Origin: Vombatus ursinus
Lineage: Eukaryota; Chordata; Mammalia; Diprotodontia; Vombatidae
NCBI RefSeq assembly: GCF_900497805.2
Contig: NW_020940358.1
Span: forward strand, 22,356,200 to 22,420,199
Length of the DNA stretch: 64,000 nucleotides
Direction of reading: 5' to 3'
Shown here: positions 43,317 to 53,902 of the stretch, one piece after another
Numbering within the stretch: the first letter of the stretch is position 1
How the letters are laid out: the number at the start of each line of letters is the position of its first letter
Translations under genes and position numbers: made by a program
Notes under the pieces: generated by a model
Told to the model about the DNA's origin: nothing
Seen by the model: the letters and a program-made list of their open reading frames with translations, nothing else
Databases searched by the model: none

Positions 43317-44167
43317 GATCCCAGCCAATTACTTGAGTTATAAACTCTTTGTTAAGTTAGAGGTCTGCTTCCACTGTGGACAATGTACTGTCCCAAACTT
43401 CAGGGGTTTGTACAGCTGTTTTCAGAGCTAATTCTAGGGACCTGTAAATTTTCAATTCTTCCAAGGTGGTATGATAAGGGGCGAGGTGTTTACTCCTTTC
43501 CTGGCCTGTGCTCTGGTCTACGAGCAAACACAAGCACTCTTTTCTGTCTTGGAACTGTGAGAATTTCCTCTCCACCACCACTACTTGCTCTACCACGCCA
43601 GCGCTCCTCCTCGCCCTAGGACCACCACCCAGAACTGTGACCCAAATCCAAGCACAGGCAACACAAGAGAATCCTGCACCAGCAGAGAGATTCCTACAAT
43701 TCCCTCTAATCAGCCACTCTATTTCCCCTCAGTGTGTGGGCCAGAAGCTCAGGAAGCAGTCGCCACCCTGGGGCCACACTTGGGAACTGGGGCTGGGACT
43801 TAGCTTCTCTCTCTCACTGCAGAAACAGACTTTTCCCACTGACCTTCTAAGCTGTCTTTGGCCTTCTTGGGTTGAGAAGTCTGGAAACCTCCACAGCTGC
43901 CCGCGATTCAGTCCTCTGAGGCCTGCTTCAGATTTGCTGCAGTCTACGCGCCCACACCAAACTGCACTCCTCTCCCCGCCCGGTGCGATAAACCTTTCTG
44001 ATCAACCATCCAGGTTGTCTCGGGCTGGAAATTTGTTTCACTCTGTCTTTTTGTGGGTTCTGTTGCTTTAGAATTTGTTTAGAGTCATTTTTTACAGGTA
44101 TTTGGAGGGGTTTGAGGGAGAGCTCAAGCAAGTCACTGCTTTCACTCCGCCATCTTGGCTCCACCCC
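43317..44167 (-). promoter_or_regulatory. L1 5' UTR / internal promoter
   Basis: Carries 'ccaagatggcggag' within the first 20-odd bases, a YY1-type site at the position where therian L1 promoters have one. The opposite strand holds long open frames (43508-44071 and 43585-43803); see findings. Confidence 0.75.
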
Positions 44168-44519
44168 TGCTGACAGTTCTTAATAAGCAAGTTGGTAGGC
44201 AAGCGTGTCGTGCATTGTTGGGAAGCCCAGCATGCATTAGCAGGAATATGTGTATATGATAATTTCTTTACAATATGATATTATGCGATTATATGATTTG
44301 ATATTGCATCATCAAAATTTCAGTGCAGGAAAAACTCCCACAAATTTACAATAAATTATTAAATTTAAGATGCGTCATTTTTGAAAAAAAATATTTTTTT
44401 GAAATGACACAAATTTTTTAAAAAACTGTTAAAGGGTTAAAGAAAGGAGATTGGGGATTGCTGAGTAATTTTTTTTTTTAAAAGGGGGCAATAGGCCAAA
44501 TAAGTTTGGGAACCTCTCA

Positions 44520-45055
44520 CCTAGAGTCAAGTAGATTATCATGGATTTTGCCTGTGGACTACAGGGCGGAGTTAGAATGGAGAGCCTTCATGGGTTTCTA
44601 GGAGCCTTCATAGGTTTCTAGAAACCTTTCCCAAGAAATGGGCCCCAGTGGCTCAGCATTATGGGAAGTCAGCCTAGCCTCAGAGTTGGGAGTTCTCTGG
44701 TCCTACAAACAGAATTGATTTTGATGCCTTGGAGGTAGATGATAATGTGTAGTGCTGCTATCCTTATTCCCATTGAGCTCAACCAGTATCGATCAAAGCA
44801 CTCTTCCAACATCCGGTTGTACGTAACTTAAGCCAGAGAATATTTGGCTAAGATGTGGAAGAGAAAATGTCAGATTTGGAGCCAAAATCCTTGGGTTCAG
44901 ATCTCTGCTTTACAATATACCGCCTGGGTGACTATAGTCAAGTAACTTCTATTCTCTGGGCCTCAGTTCCCCAATCTATAAAATGTAGGGGTTGTTCTAG
45001 ATTGTCTCTGAGGTCCCTGACAGTTCGGGTATTCTGTCATCCTAAACATGTCTGT
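44520..45055. other. Unassigned, then a MIR (+)
   Basis: 44520-44849 unassigned. 44850-45055 MIR-type: 'gggttcagatctctgctttac', 'gggcctcagttccccaatc'. Confidence 0.5.
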
Positions 45056-45089
45056 GACAAAGGAAATCAATCATATCTATTGATCTTTG

Positions 45090-45190
45090 TATTCCCAACA
45101 GAGTGGTAGGCACTATGGGGAAATCCAAAAAGACTATGACATGGTCCTTGCCTTCAAAGTGTTTACAGTCTAGCCAGGGAGATAATAGTC
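45090..45190 (-). repeat. L2 3' end
   Basis: 'gcactatggggaaatcc' and 'gccttcaaagtgtttacagtctag', antisense. Confidence 0.6.
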
Positions 45191-45204
45191 AAAATTTTAT
45201 AATT

Positions 45205-45650
45205 TCTTTTTTCAGATTTACCCAGATGTCAATTCTATGAGGTATGTAGTAGGGCAAACGTTATTATGCCCATTTTACAGATAAAGAAACTGAAGCACAG
45301 ACAGGTTAAAAATTATGTACCCTATGTTAATTAGTAGGCAGTTGGGTGGCAAAATGGATAGAGTGCTGGGCCTGAAATCAGGAAGACTCCATTTCCTGAT
45401 TTCAAATTTGACTTCAGGCACTTACTAGCTGTGTGACCCTGGACAGCTCATTTAACCCTTTTGGCCTCAGTTTCCTCATCTGCTAAATGAGTTGGAGAAG
45501 GAAATGGCAAACCACTCTAGTATCTTTACCAAGAAAACCCCAAATGGGGTCATAGAGAGTCAGATGCAACTGAACAACAACATGTTAATTAGTAAAAAGC
45601 AGAGCCAAGAGTCAAACCCAGATATTTTAACTCTAAGACAATGGATATTT
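45205..45650 (-). repeat. MIR-type SINE, split by SINE-B
   Basis: 'acagataaagaaactgaagc' on the left, 'aagcagagccaagagtc' and 'ttttaactctaag' on the right. Confidence 0.7.
45337..45581 (+). repeat. SINE-B with 13-bp target duplication
   Basis: Head 'ggcaaaatggatagagtgc', 'gtgtgaccctggacag', tail 'caactgaacaacaac'. Flanked by 'atgttaattagta' at 45324-45336 and 45582-45594. Confidence 0.97.
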
Positions 45651-45779
45651 CAATAGTTTTAGGAAACAAATACAGATTTGGTTCTACTTGAAAATAGTCC
45701 ATAGATTCATTAGAATCATAGAGATGCAAGGGTCCTTATTGTATTTATTACTGAATAAAAATGACTAATCACATAATAC

Positions 45780-45960
45780 TTATAATAGCTCCCATTTCCA
45801 TTGTACTTTAAAGTTTACAGAGTGATTTCCTCATAACAACCTTGTGAGATAGGTAGCACAAGTATTAGTATCCTTATTTTACAAAAGAAGGTCAGAAAGT
45901 TTGATTAACTTGCCCAAGGTCATATAGTGAGCAAATGTTGTAGCATAATATGTAATATTC
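45780..45960 (-). repeat. MIR-type SINE
   Basis: 'cataacaaccttgtgagatagg' and 'gcccaaggtcatatagtg', antisense. Confidence 0.7.
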
Positions 45961-46264
45961 AGTTTATAATTGTTTGAATCATAATATGTAATGAGTCTCC
46001 AATGAGAGGTGCAGGCTGTGAAGAATTCTTAAGAACTAAGATAAGGATCACAGCTAGACACCATCCCTTCCCAGGTGGCCAGACAACCAGGCAGAGCAAC
46101 TGGATGGCATTGAGGAGGGTGGCTGAGGAGGCAGCTGCTACCTTCCCACCTTTTCTACAAAAACAGGTTACTCACTAGATCCCTGGAGATATGCCTTGTG
46201 GGGGAGTCCTAGTAAAAAAAAAAAAACAGTTTTCTCCCTATTCAGTCTCTCCTTCCCAACAAAT

Positions 46265-46435
46265 TGCAAAATTTTGGACCTAAAAGGGTCTTTCAGGTGC
46301 CATCTTAGGTAATTTGTATCTGAACAAGAATTCTCTCTACAACATACTTGACAAATGGCCATCCAGCCTTTGCTTGAGACCTCCAGGAAAATCTCCTCCA
46401 CTACCCCAAAGGCTGCTCCCTTTCCTTTTAAATTG
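46265..46435 (-). repeat. CR1/L3 fragment
   Basis: 'ggccatccagcctttgcttgagacctccagg' is the antisense CR1/L3 landmark. Confidence 0.75.
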
Positions 46436-46444
46436 ATGCCATGA

Positions 46445-47139
46445 CATCATGTGATATAGGAAAAAAATATACTGGATTGAAAGTCAAAGGACCCAAGGAG
46501 AAATCTTGGCTTTGCCACTGTAACGTAGGGCAAATCACTTATCTTCTCTGGGCCTATGATGATTTTTCTTCCTAAATAATCTCTATGGTTCCTTGTACCT
46601 CTGAATCTGCCACATTGCCCTCTGTCATTCTTGGGTTTGGGAGTTGAATGAGCCATCAGGGTGTTTTTTTTTTTAATCTTGTGGGGATTTTTTGTTTTTT
46701 AATCCACCTACTTTGGGATTTGAGCTATGGCAGCAAAACCTGGGCAAACCAAATCTACATTCAGAACTTTACTGGGCCCGCTCCTGCTTCAAACATTAGT
46801 CAGATGCCATATGCTCTTGCTTTCCAGCACGTCCCAGCCGCCATCTGTGACTCTGGGTTGCTGTGCTCTTAATCATATATTGATGATTTCACCATGTTGG
46901 CAAGAGCCAGCCAAACTGAAACCCAGACAGTAGGCCCCCTCTCCCACTCAGGATTCATCAGGAGCTGGATTTCTCTCCTAATTGAAGCTTCACTGAGCAG
47001 AGACAGCCCTAAGGACAACACAAGAAATGGGACAGCTTCCAGACTTTATGATTACCATTCTCTGTATCACAGTGCTGTGAACAGAGGAATGGACTTGAAG
47101 TTAGGAAGGACTCTGGGCTCAAAATTCAGCTCTTCCTCT
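46445..47139. other. MIR (+) at 46445-46610, then unassigned
   Basis: MIR: 'cactgtaacgtagggcaaatc'. The remainder (46611-47055) has no recognised repeat or exon; a MIR head scrap lies at 47055-47135. Confidence 0.45.
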
Positions 47140-47580
47140 CCCTATAGCCTTCCTTGATGTTATACCACATGCCCACATCTCACAGATCACTTCCTTCTGC
47201 ACTCCTCTAAAGCATTTATTGGAAAATGGTCCGACTGATCATTATTTTAGAGTCATGAAATCTAAACCTTGAAGGGATCTCAGAAGCCTTCTTGTCCAAT
47301 TCCTTCATTATTATTATAATGTGTTGTATTCTTCTAATAGAAGGCAAACTCCCTGAGGATAGCTCTGTCTCATCTAAGCTTTATCATTTACCCCAGTATG
47401 TGGATAAGGTTCAGCACATAGTAGGCATTTAATAAATGTTTGTTGAACTTGTATTTGTACTAGTTGTGTGACTGTGGACCATTTAACATTTTTCAGTCTC
47501 AGTTTCCTTATCTATTGAATGGGTATAAAATACTTGTACTGCTATCCCACAGGGACATTGGGTTGAAAACATGACCATTC
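47140..47580 (+). repeat. L2 3' end, then a MIR
   Basis: L2 47140-47450: 'agaaggcaaactccctgagg', 'gcacatagtaggcatttaa'. MIR 47455-47580: 'actagttgtgtgactgtgg', 'ctcagtttccttatc'. Confidence 0.7.
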
Positions 47581-47669
47581 TTAGACAGGATGAATCAATA
47601 AGTTGTCCTATGGCCCCACTCATGATCCTCATGATTTGTGAAGAATAAAACACCCCTCCCCAGTAGAAT

Positions 47670-47880
47670 TTCTTCCCCTATTAGAAAGTAAGCTCTTTGA
47701 GGACAGGGACTGGCTTGATACAGACATACATATATATAAACATATATATGTGTGCATATATGTACATGTATGTATATACATACATATACATACATATATA
47801 CATATATATGTATATAGCACTTAGCACAGAACCTAGCACATGTTAAGTGCTTAATAAATGCCTTTTCATTCATTCATTCA
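47670..47880 (+). repeat. L2 3' end containing a (TA/CA/TG) array
   Basis: L2 'agctctttgaggacagggac' is split from 'gcacttagcacagaacctagc' and 'gcttaataaatgcc' by about 97 bp of catata/tatgta repeats (47720-47816). The array occupies the spot where L2 ends usually read 'ctttttgtatcccc'. Confidence 0.8.
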
Positions 47881-48024
47881 AAACCTTAAATTACTATAAA
47901 ATCTGATTGATTTTCTTCATCATCACATTATTGCCAATAATAATAATGGTCTTTAAATAGAGGACTCTTACCTTCCCAATTGTAATGTAAACTCTTTATT
48001 GGACAGAACCCAATCTTTGCTTAA

Positions 48025-48125
48025 TTTAGAATTAGAACATCTGAGTTATAGGGTTGACTCTACTACATACTAGCTATGTGACTCTTGATAAGTTGCTTTA
48101 CCTTTCCAAACCTAATTTTTTCTCC
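48025..48125 (+). repeat. MIR fragment
   Basis: 'acatactagctatgtgactc' and 'gataagttgctttacc'. Confidence 0.55.
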
Positions 48126-49930
48126 AATCAATAAGCATTTATTAAGTGCCAATGATGAACTAGTCACTGTACTAAGTGCTAGGAATACAAAGAAAGACAA
48201 AACCAGTCCCTGCTCTCAAGGAACTCACAATCTAATGGAGAAGGCAACATTTAAACAATTAATCACTAACTGGAATATGGTATAAAATCCTGGAAAGATA
48301 GCAAGAGAACAGGTTATGAAGAAAGAGCCAAACAGAGGATTTTACATTGGATCCTCGAGGTACTAGGGAGCCACTGGAATTTGTTGAATGGGGATGGAGG
48401 GGAGTGATATCATCAGACCTGAACTACAGTAGGGAGAGACTTGAGGCAGGGAGATCAACCAGAAGGCAACTGTCCAAGTGTCAGGAGATGAGAGCTGGCA
48501 TCAGAATGATTGTCAGTGTTAGACAACAGGAAAGGGTACGTATGCACATACACACACACATATATGTTGGTATCATTGAGTCATTTCAGTCATGTCCAAT
48601 TCTTTGTGACCCCATTTGGGGTTTTCTTAGCAAAGATACTGGAGTGGTTTGCCATTTCCTTCTCCGGCTCATTTAAAAGATGAGGAAACTGAGGCAAACA
48701 GAGTTAAGCAACTTGCCCAGGGTCACACAGCTAGCAAGTGTCTGAAGTCAGATTTAACTCAGGAAGGTGAGTCTTTCTAACTCCAGGACCAGCACTCTAT
48801 CCACCATGCCATGTATCTGCTCCAATACAACACACACTTGCATGCACATGCACACACACACACACACACACCTACAAAGGTAGGGAATCAACAGAACTTG
48901 GCAACAAAATGGCTCTGGGAGGCGAGACCAAGTGAAGAGATTGGGTACCTGGGAGGATGATGGTATTCTTGATGATAACAGGGAAGCTAGGAAAAGGGGA
49001 GGGTGGAGAGAAAGATAAAGAGTTTTGGATATCTATGGAACATTCAATTCTAGATGTCTCACAATGGCTGGAGATGTATGACTGGAGGTCAGGAGAGAAA
49101 TTAAGGCTGGATAAATAGATCTAAGAATCATCTACAGAGAGATGATAATTGAACCCATGGGAGTCATGGGACAACTAATCAAAACAGTATAAAGGAAGAA
49201 AAGGAGAGGACCCAGGGCAGAACTTCGGGGAATACCCATGGCTGATGAGCATGACCCAGATGAAGATCAAGCAAAGAAAACTGAGAAGGCTCAGTCAGAC
49301 CTGCAGGAGGAGAATCAGTAGAGAACTGTCACAAAAGCCTAGAGAGAAGAGGGTATCAAGGAAAAGGTGACCAGCATTGTCAAAGGCCTGAGAGATGTCA
49401 AGAAGGATGAGGTTTGAGGAAAGGCCATTAAATTTGACACTAAGAGAAGACTGGTAACTTCTGAAAAGAGCAGTTTCAGTAGAACAATCAGGTCAGAAGC
49501 CAGACTGCAGAGGGTTACCAAGAAAGTGAGAGGAAAGGAAGTAGAAGCACAAGTTGTTGACTGCCGTCTCAAGGAATTTGGCCCTGAAGGGGTGGAGAGA
49601 TGTGGGATGATAGAAGGGGCGGATGTATTAAATGAGGATTTTTGAGGATGACAGATGCATGGTCATATTTGTAGTCAGCAGGGAAGCAGACAGTAGCCAG
49701 GGAGAGATTGAAGATTAGTGAGTGAATGAGGATTATGGGGAAGTGGAGGCAATCAGCTGGAGGATGGAATAGAAACACTGTTGCATGTAGAGCAGGGTTA
49801 GCCTTGGCAAGTGGAAGGGCCATCTCTTTATGTGAGACAGGGATGAAGGAGGGGATAGCAACAGAAGGCATCCAAGTGATGCGAAATGAGAAGGGGAGAA
49901 GAGGGAACTCTCTGTGAGTGGCTTCAGTTA
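48125..49930 (-). repeat. L2 LINE, RT domain to 3' end, split by SINE-B
   Basis: Antisense, about 1.5 kb of L2 plus an insertion. The 3' terminus is at 48125 ('aagcatttattaagtgcc'). Minus-strand translation gives, in L2 order: FRAKFLETAVNNLCFYFLSSHFLGNPLQSGF (near 49530), STETALFRSYQSS, LILLDISQAFDNAGHLFLDTLFSLGFCDSS (near 49400-49330; family LLDLSAAFDTVDH). DNA near 48340-48480 matches the C-terminal part ('gagccactggaatttg'). Frames are broken, but this is the most readable L2 in the window. Confidence 0.88.
48565..48830 (-). repeat. SINE-B inserted in L2
   Basis: 'gtgaccccatttggggttttc', 'tggagtggtttgccatttcc', 'acttgcccagggtcacac', head 'ccaccatgccatgtatctgc'. A CA run follows at 48849-48870. 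Confidence 0.88.
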
Positions 49931-50024
49931 TGTCAGTGAATATGACATAAGGTTATCATCTGGGAAAAGGGGGTTAGGTGTTACCAACTTTATAGGGTTT
50001 TTGTGAAAAAATAAATTCATAATA

Positions 50025-50660
50025 TGATTATTATTCTTTTAAAAATTCAATTGCATTTTATGTTCAGTTCCAAAATCTCTCCCTCTCCCTCTTTCCCTCA
50101 TTGACAAGGCAAGAAAAACAAAACCCATTACAAATACATATATGTATGTATGTATTCATGCATAACAAATTTCCTCATTAACAGAAAGAAAGGAAGGAAG
50201 GAAGGAAGGAAGGAAGGAAAAACATATGCTTTGATCTGCACTCTGTGTCCATCAGCTCTCTATCTGGAGATGGATAGCGTGATTAATCATGATTCCTTTA
50301 GAATTGTGTTTGGTCATTGTGTTGAACAGAGCTGCTAAGTCTTTCAAAGTAAATTATATTTACAATATCATTGTTATTATATAAATTGTTCTCTGGCTTA
50401 TGCACATTTCACTCTGCATCAGTTCACATAGGTGTTCCTAGGTTACTCTGAAACTGTCTTTTTCTTCATTTCTATGTTGTGCTACAGCACAATAGTATTT
50501 CACCATATTTACTTACCATAATTTGCTTAACCATTCCCCAACTAATGGGCATCACTTCAGTTTCCAATTCTTAGCCACCACAAAAACAGCTGCCATAAAT
50601 ATTTTTGTACACATGGGTACTTTTTTCTTTCTTTGATTATTATTCTCATAGTAAGTTCTC
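50025..50660 (-). repeat. L1 LINE 3' end
   Basis: Antisense: 3' UTR 'cagttccaaaatctctccctc', then ORF2 end 'actctgcatcagttcac' (50412), 'ctacagcacaatagtatttc', 'ttaaccattccccaac' (50530) and 'gccataaatatttttgtac'. A (ggaa)n array sits inside at 50186-50219. Confidence 0.85.
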
Positions 50661-51044
50661 AATAAATGCATATTTATGGTTGTTGTTACTACTAGCAACA
50701 GTGCTTTGACTTATACTCCACTGACTACTCAAAGCACTTTTATATATGCTATCATAGTTGTCTTCGCCTCCTCCACAAATGCTTCCCCCCTCTCCATAGT
50801 CTTCTGAAGTACATTATAACAGGAAGAACCTGAGCTACTCACAGAGTAGTGAGCCTTTATGTCTTCCCTATCTATCTTCCACAGAGCCAAAAATTTTGAC
50901 CATTAGTCAAAACTTAAGTTTATGTCATTGGTTCCTAAAGTCCCCTGTTAGTATTCAAATGCATTAACAGAAAGGAGTATAGAATTAATCTATTAGTTCC
51001 CAGTAAACCTTTATACAAATTGGTTATTCAAACTAGCTATCAGA

Positions 51045-51576
51045 GGGGTGGAGCCAAGATGGCGGAGTAAAAGCAGTGACTTGCTTGAGCTCTCCCTCAA
51101 ACCCCTCCAAATACCTATAAAAAATGGCTCTAAACAAATTCTAAGGCAGCAGAACCCACAAAAAGACAGAGTGAAACAAATTTCCAGCCAAAGACAGCCT
51201 GGATAGTTGATCAGAAAGGTATATCGCGCCAGGCTGGGAGAAGAGCGCAGTTCCGCGTGGGCGCACAGGCCGCAGCGGACCTGGAGTAAACCTCAGAGGG
51301 CTAAATCGCTAGCAGCTGTGGCGGTTTCCAGACTTCTCAACCCATGAACGCCAAAGACAACTTAGAAGGTCTGTTTCTGCGGTGGTGAGAGAGAAGCACT
51401 GTGGGTTTCCAGCCCCATTCCCCGAGCTCAGCCCCGGGGTGGTGGCTGCCTCCTGAACTTCCAGGCCACAGACAGAGGGGAAATCAAGTGGCCAATCAGA
51501 GGAGGATTGTAGGGATCTCTCTGCTGGTGCAGGATTCTCTTGCTTTGCTCGTGCTTGGATGTGGGTCACAGTTCTG
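51045..51576 (+). repeat. L1 LINE: 5' UTR only, 3' end missing
   Basis: Plus-strand copy starting 'ggggtggagccaagatgg', collinear with the 5' UTR at 43317-44167 through 'gtcacagttctg' (51576), where similarity stops abruptly. No ORF1, poly(A) or clear target duplication found. Carries the same YY1-type 'aagatggcgga'. Orientation is opposite to the copy at 44167, so the two promoters point away from each other across 6.9 kb. Confidence 0.85.
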
Positions 51577-52174
51577 ATTGGGACTGCTTTCCTGTTCTCA
51601 CCCTCAGGTTTGTGGAGTGGCTGTTTCATTTTCTCCTTCAACTTTCTTTGTTGGGGGGTGGGCAGGTGGAATTTCGTGGGATTGGGTATCTGGACTCTCT
51701 CAGAAACAGTGTTCTTTGGACGTCATCACCAAAGCAGCTGGAAACCACTGCAGTTGGTCTCAGGCACAAAAGGAAAGACCAAATAATCAGTTAATAATCC
51801 TTAATGTTACACACACATGGAACTCATGCCTGCAGGAGGGTGGCATAGATCTGGAAGAGATATAGAAGCCCTGCATGTGGCCTTGAGTATGGGAAGAAAT
51901 CACTACCCCACTTGGATGTGGGTGAGAGCTCAGAATACTTGAGATTTATTTTAAACTCACAGCTCTCTAGACTGTGCTGTAATTATTTTTCCATTATGTT
52001 TCTTCCGGTCCAACACCTGGTCCAATCTCTTCTCTCCCCTGTAAGCCTTTCCTAAGCTTGGTTGCAGAATGGAGAGGGCTGGATGTGGGTAAAGTAGCCA
52101 AAGGTCATTAGGAGGGGAGTGAACACCCTGAACCACTGTACACTGAGTGAGTGGATTTACTGCAATGTAGGCAC
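51577..52174. other. Unassigned
   Basis: Sequence after the L1 breakpoint, starting 'attgggactgctttcc'. Could be flank or an unfamiliar part of the L1; no ORF1-like translation is visible. Confidence 0.35.
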
Positions 52175-52405
52175 GTATGGTGGAAAGAATTCAGGACTTA
52201 AGAGTGAGGAATAAAGAGACTTGGGCTCCCATTCCAGCTCTGGCACTTAGTCAAATGCTTCTCTGATCTTCAGTTTCTTCATCTATAAAATGGGAGTAAT
52301 ACCTATGTTCCTTACCTCCTAAAGATATTGTGAAGAGGGCACTTTTTAAAAACTCAAAGGACTACAGAAATGTTAAGTATTGCTTTTATTATTCATATTA
52401 ATACA
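52175..52405 (+). repeat. MIR/THER1-type SINE
   Basis: 'cttgggctcccattccagc', 'cttcatctataaaatggg', 'gatattgtgaagaggg'. Confidence 0.7.
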
Positions 52406-52449
52406 CTCAGCTGATCCAATACTGTTGATCACTTTGGTTATGCTAGGCT

Positions 52450-52700
52450 TCACAAAATCACAGAACCATAGAATTGGAAGGCACTTCAGAAGCCATTTAA
52501 TCTACCTCTAGGCACCCTACATCTAAGATGTCAAGCTCATGGCATGGCACCCCCGCAAAAATCCTCCCAGTACAGAAGAATTAGATTAAAATGTTATTGG
52601 CGACTGTTTAACAAAATAAATAAAAATACAATGCAACATGCATAATGTTAATTTGTAGTTTTCTAAGTCAACATTGACTTAAATGCTCATCCAGTGTGCA
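52450..52700. repeat. CR1/L3-like scrap and possible hAT-like element
   Basis: 52450-52525: 'cacagaaccatagaattgg' in antisense CR1/MIR style. 52530-52700: 'aaaatgttattggcgac' and 'aacaaaataaataaaaatac', an AT-rich block I associate with a nonautonomous DNA element but cannot confirm. Confidence 0.35.
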
Positions 52701-53174
52701 GGCCCAGGTCAAATGTTTGCAAGTAACTCAAAAGTTCTCATATATTTATCCCTTCAGTCCTCATCAATCAACCAATCAGTCTTCAGCCTTTATAAGCTCC
52801 AGGGAAGGAGGGTTCCTTATCCCAACTCTTACACTGAGCAGTTGGGTCCCCCCAAGGGGCTGGCTATATCTCCCTCTTATGGTTCTAGTAGAATCCCTGA
52901 TGGTTTGGAGTCCTTCTCTAATACTATCAGGTTAAATCTCTCTTCCAATGGATTCTTCCCAATATTGATTGCCAGATATAATTAGGATTTACTCTATATT
53001 ATTGATCAAACCAGTGATTAGTGCTCCAGTACCATCTAACCACTTAATAACAATTATATTTTACAAAAAGGTTATTTACTGAGATGATATAGCAAGGACA
53101 AAATGTACTGAGTGTTTGTACAACATGTAGGGGAGAGTGTGCTTACACTTAAAGTGCAAAATAGTCACTTCACC
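52701..53174. other. Unassigned
   Basis: No recognised repeat. Overlapping 79- and 100-codon ORFs look random. Confidence 0.35.
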
Positions 53175-53305
53175 AATTTCACTTCTTTAGATTGTAAGTT
53201 CCTCAAGGGCAGGGACTGTCTTTTGCCTTTCTTTGTGTCTCCATTGCTTAGCACAGCACCTGGCACATAGTAGGTGCTTAATGTTTATTGAATGACTTCT
53301 GAATG
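53175..53305 (+). repeat. L2 3' end
   Basis: 'gattgtaagttcctcaagggcagggactgtc' and 'gcacctggcacatagtagg'. Close to consensus. Confidence 0.85.
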
Positions 53306-53866
53306 TGCCACAGACCATGGAGGAGTCACTCCTTAGCTGCTGTTGCTTCTCACCAAGTTCAGATGCCTACACACCGTGATAGAAGGTTCAATTCCTGAAC
53401 CTCTGGTGCTCTCTCAACTTCTTGAAGTTCACAGGGTCCCCAGCATGATCCATTGCCTCTCCAATTCTCCTTTAACTAAGACTGGAAAGAAGAGATAGAG
53501 CAGGGACAAAACCAATAGTAAAGTAGTGTGCTCATGGCTTCGTGTCTACCTAAGTGAGAAGAAGAATGGCTGGTGCTCCTCTCACCTGGAGGCTTACGGC
53601 AGCTGTTTCCTCCTTACTTGAACACAGCCAAGGAAGAAAAAGAGATCCAGTTGCCCACCTGGGAGGCTTTTGTATACACAAATCAGCAGCAAAGAGCCCT
53701 GTCTTCATCACTTTCTGAGCAGACTGGATATAGCCGTAGAATATCTGTGCATGCTCCAGAAGTGCATGAAAGGCAGTATAGCAGGCTGAGTATCAAAGAA
53801 AACTGGTCACTGGACCAGAAAGCAGAAAGGATGAGACCTTTAAAAGAGAGACTGCCCTCTGCTTGT

Positions 53867-53869
<3 letters not shown>
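53306..53869. other. Unassigned
   Basis: No known repeat or exon. The start of the 219-codon ORF (53573) lies here, but most of that frame is CT-array translation. Confidence 0.35.

Positions 53870-53902
<33 letters not shown>

Larger units (their letters stand above)
42897..44167 (-). repeat. L1 LINE: complete 5' end, 3' end missing, 16-bp target duplication
   Basis: Minus-strand L1 of 1271 bp. It starts 'ggggtggagccaagatgg' at 44167, has about 850 bp of 5' UTR, then ORF1 from 43316, and stops inside ORF1 at 42897. No ORF2, 3' UTR or poly(A). It is bounded by the exact direct repeat 'tgctgacagttcttaa' at 42881-42896 and 44168-44183. Normal L1 copies are truncated at the other end, so this one probably arose by internal priming of reverse transcription. 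The insertion site read in L1 sense is 'tatt/aagaac', close to the L1 endonuclease preference TT/AAAA. Confidence 0.9.
42626..44519. mobile_element. hAT-like DNA element split by an L1
   Basis: Left end 'cagaggttcccaaagtggg' (42626); right end 'agtttgggaacctctc' near 44500-44515 is its reverse complement with few mismatches. Without the L1 (42897-44183) the element would be about 610 bp, AT-rich and non-coding, so a nonautonomous hAT-type element. I could not confirm an 8-bp target duplication. Confidence 0.6.
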
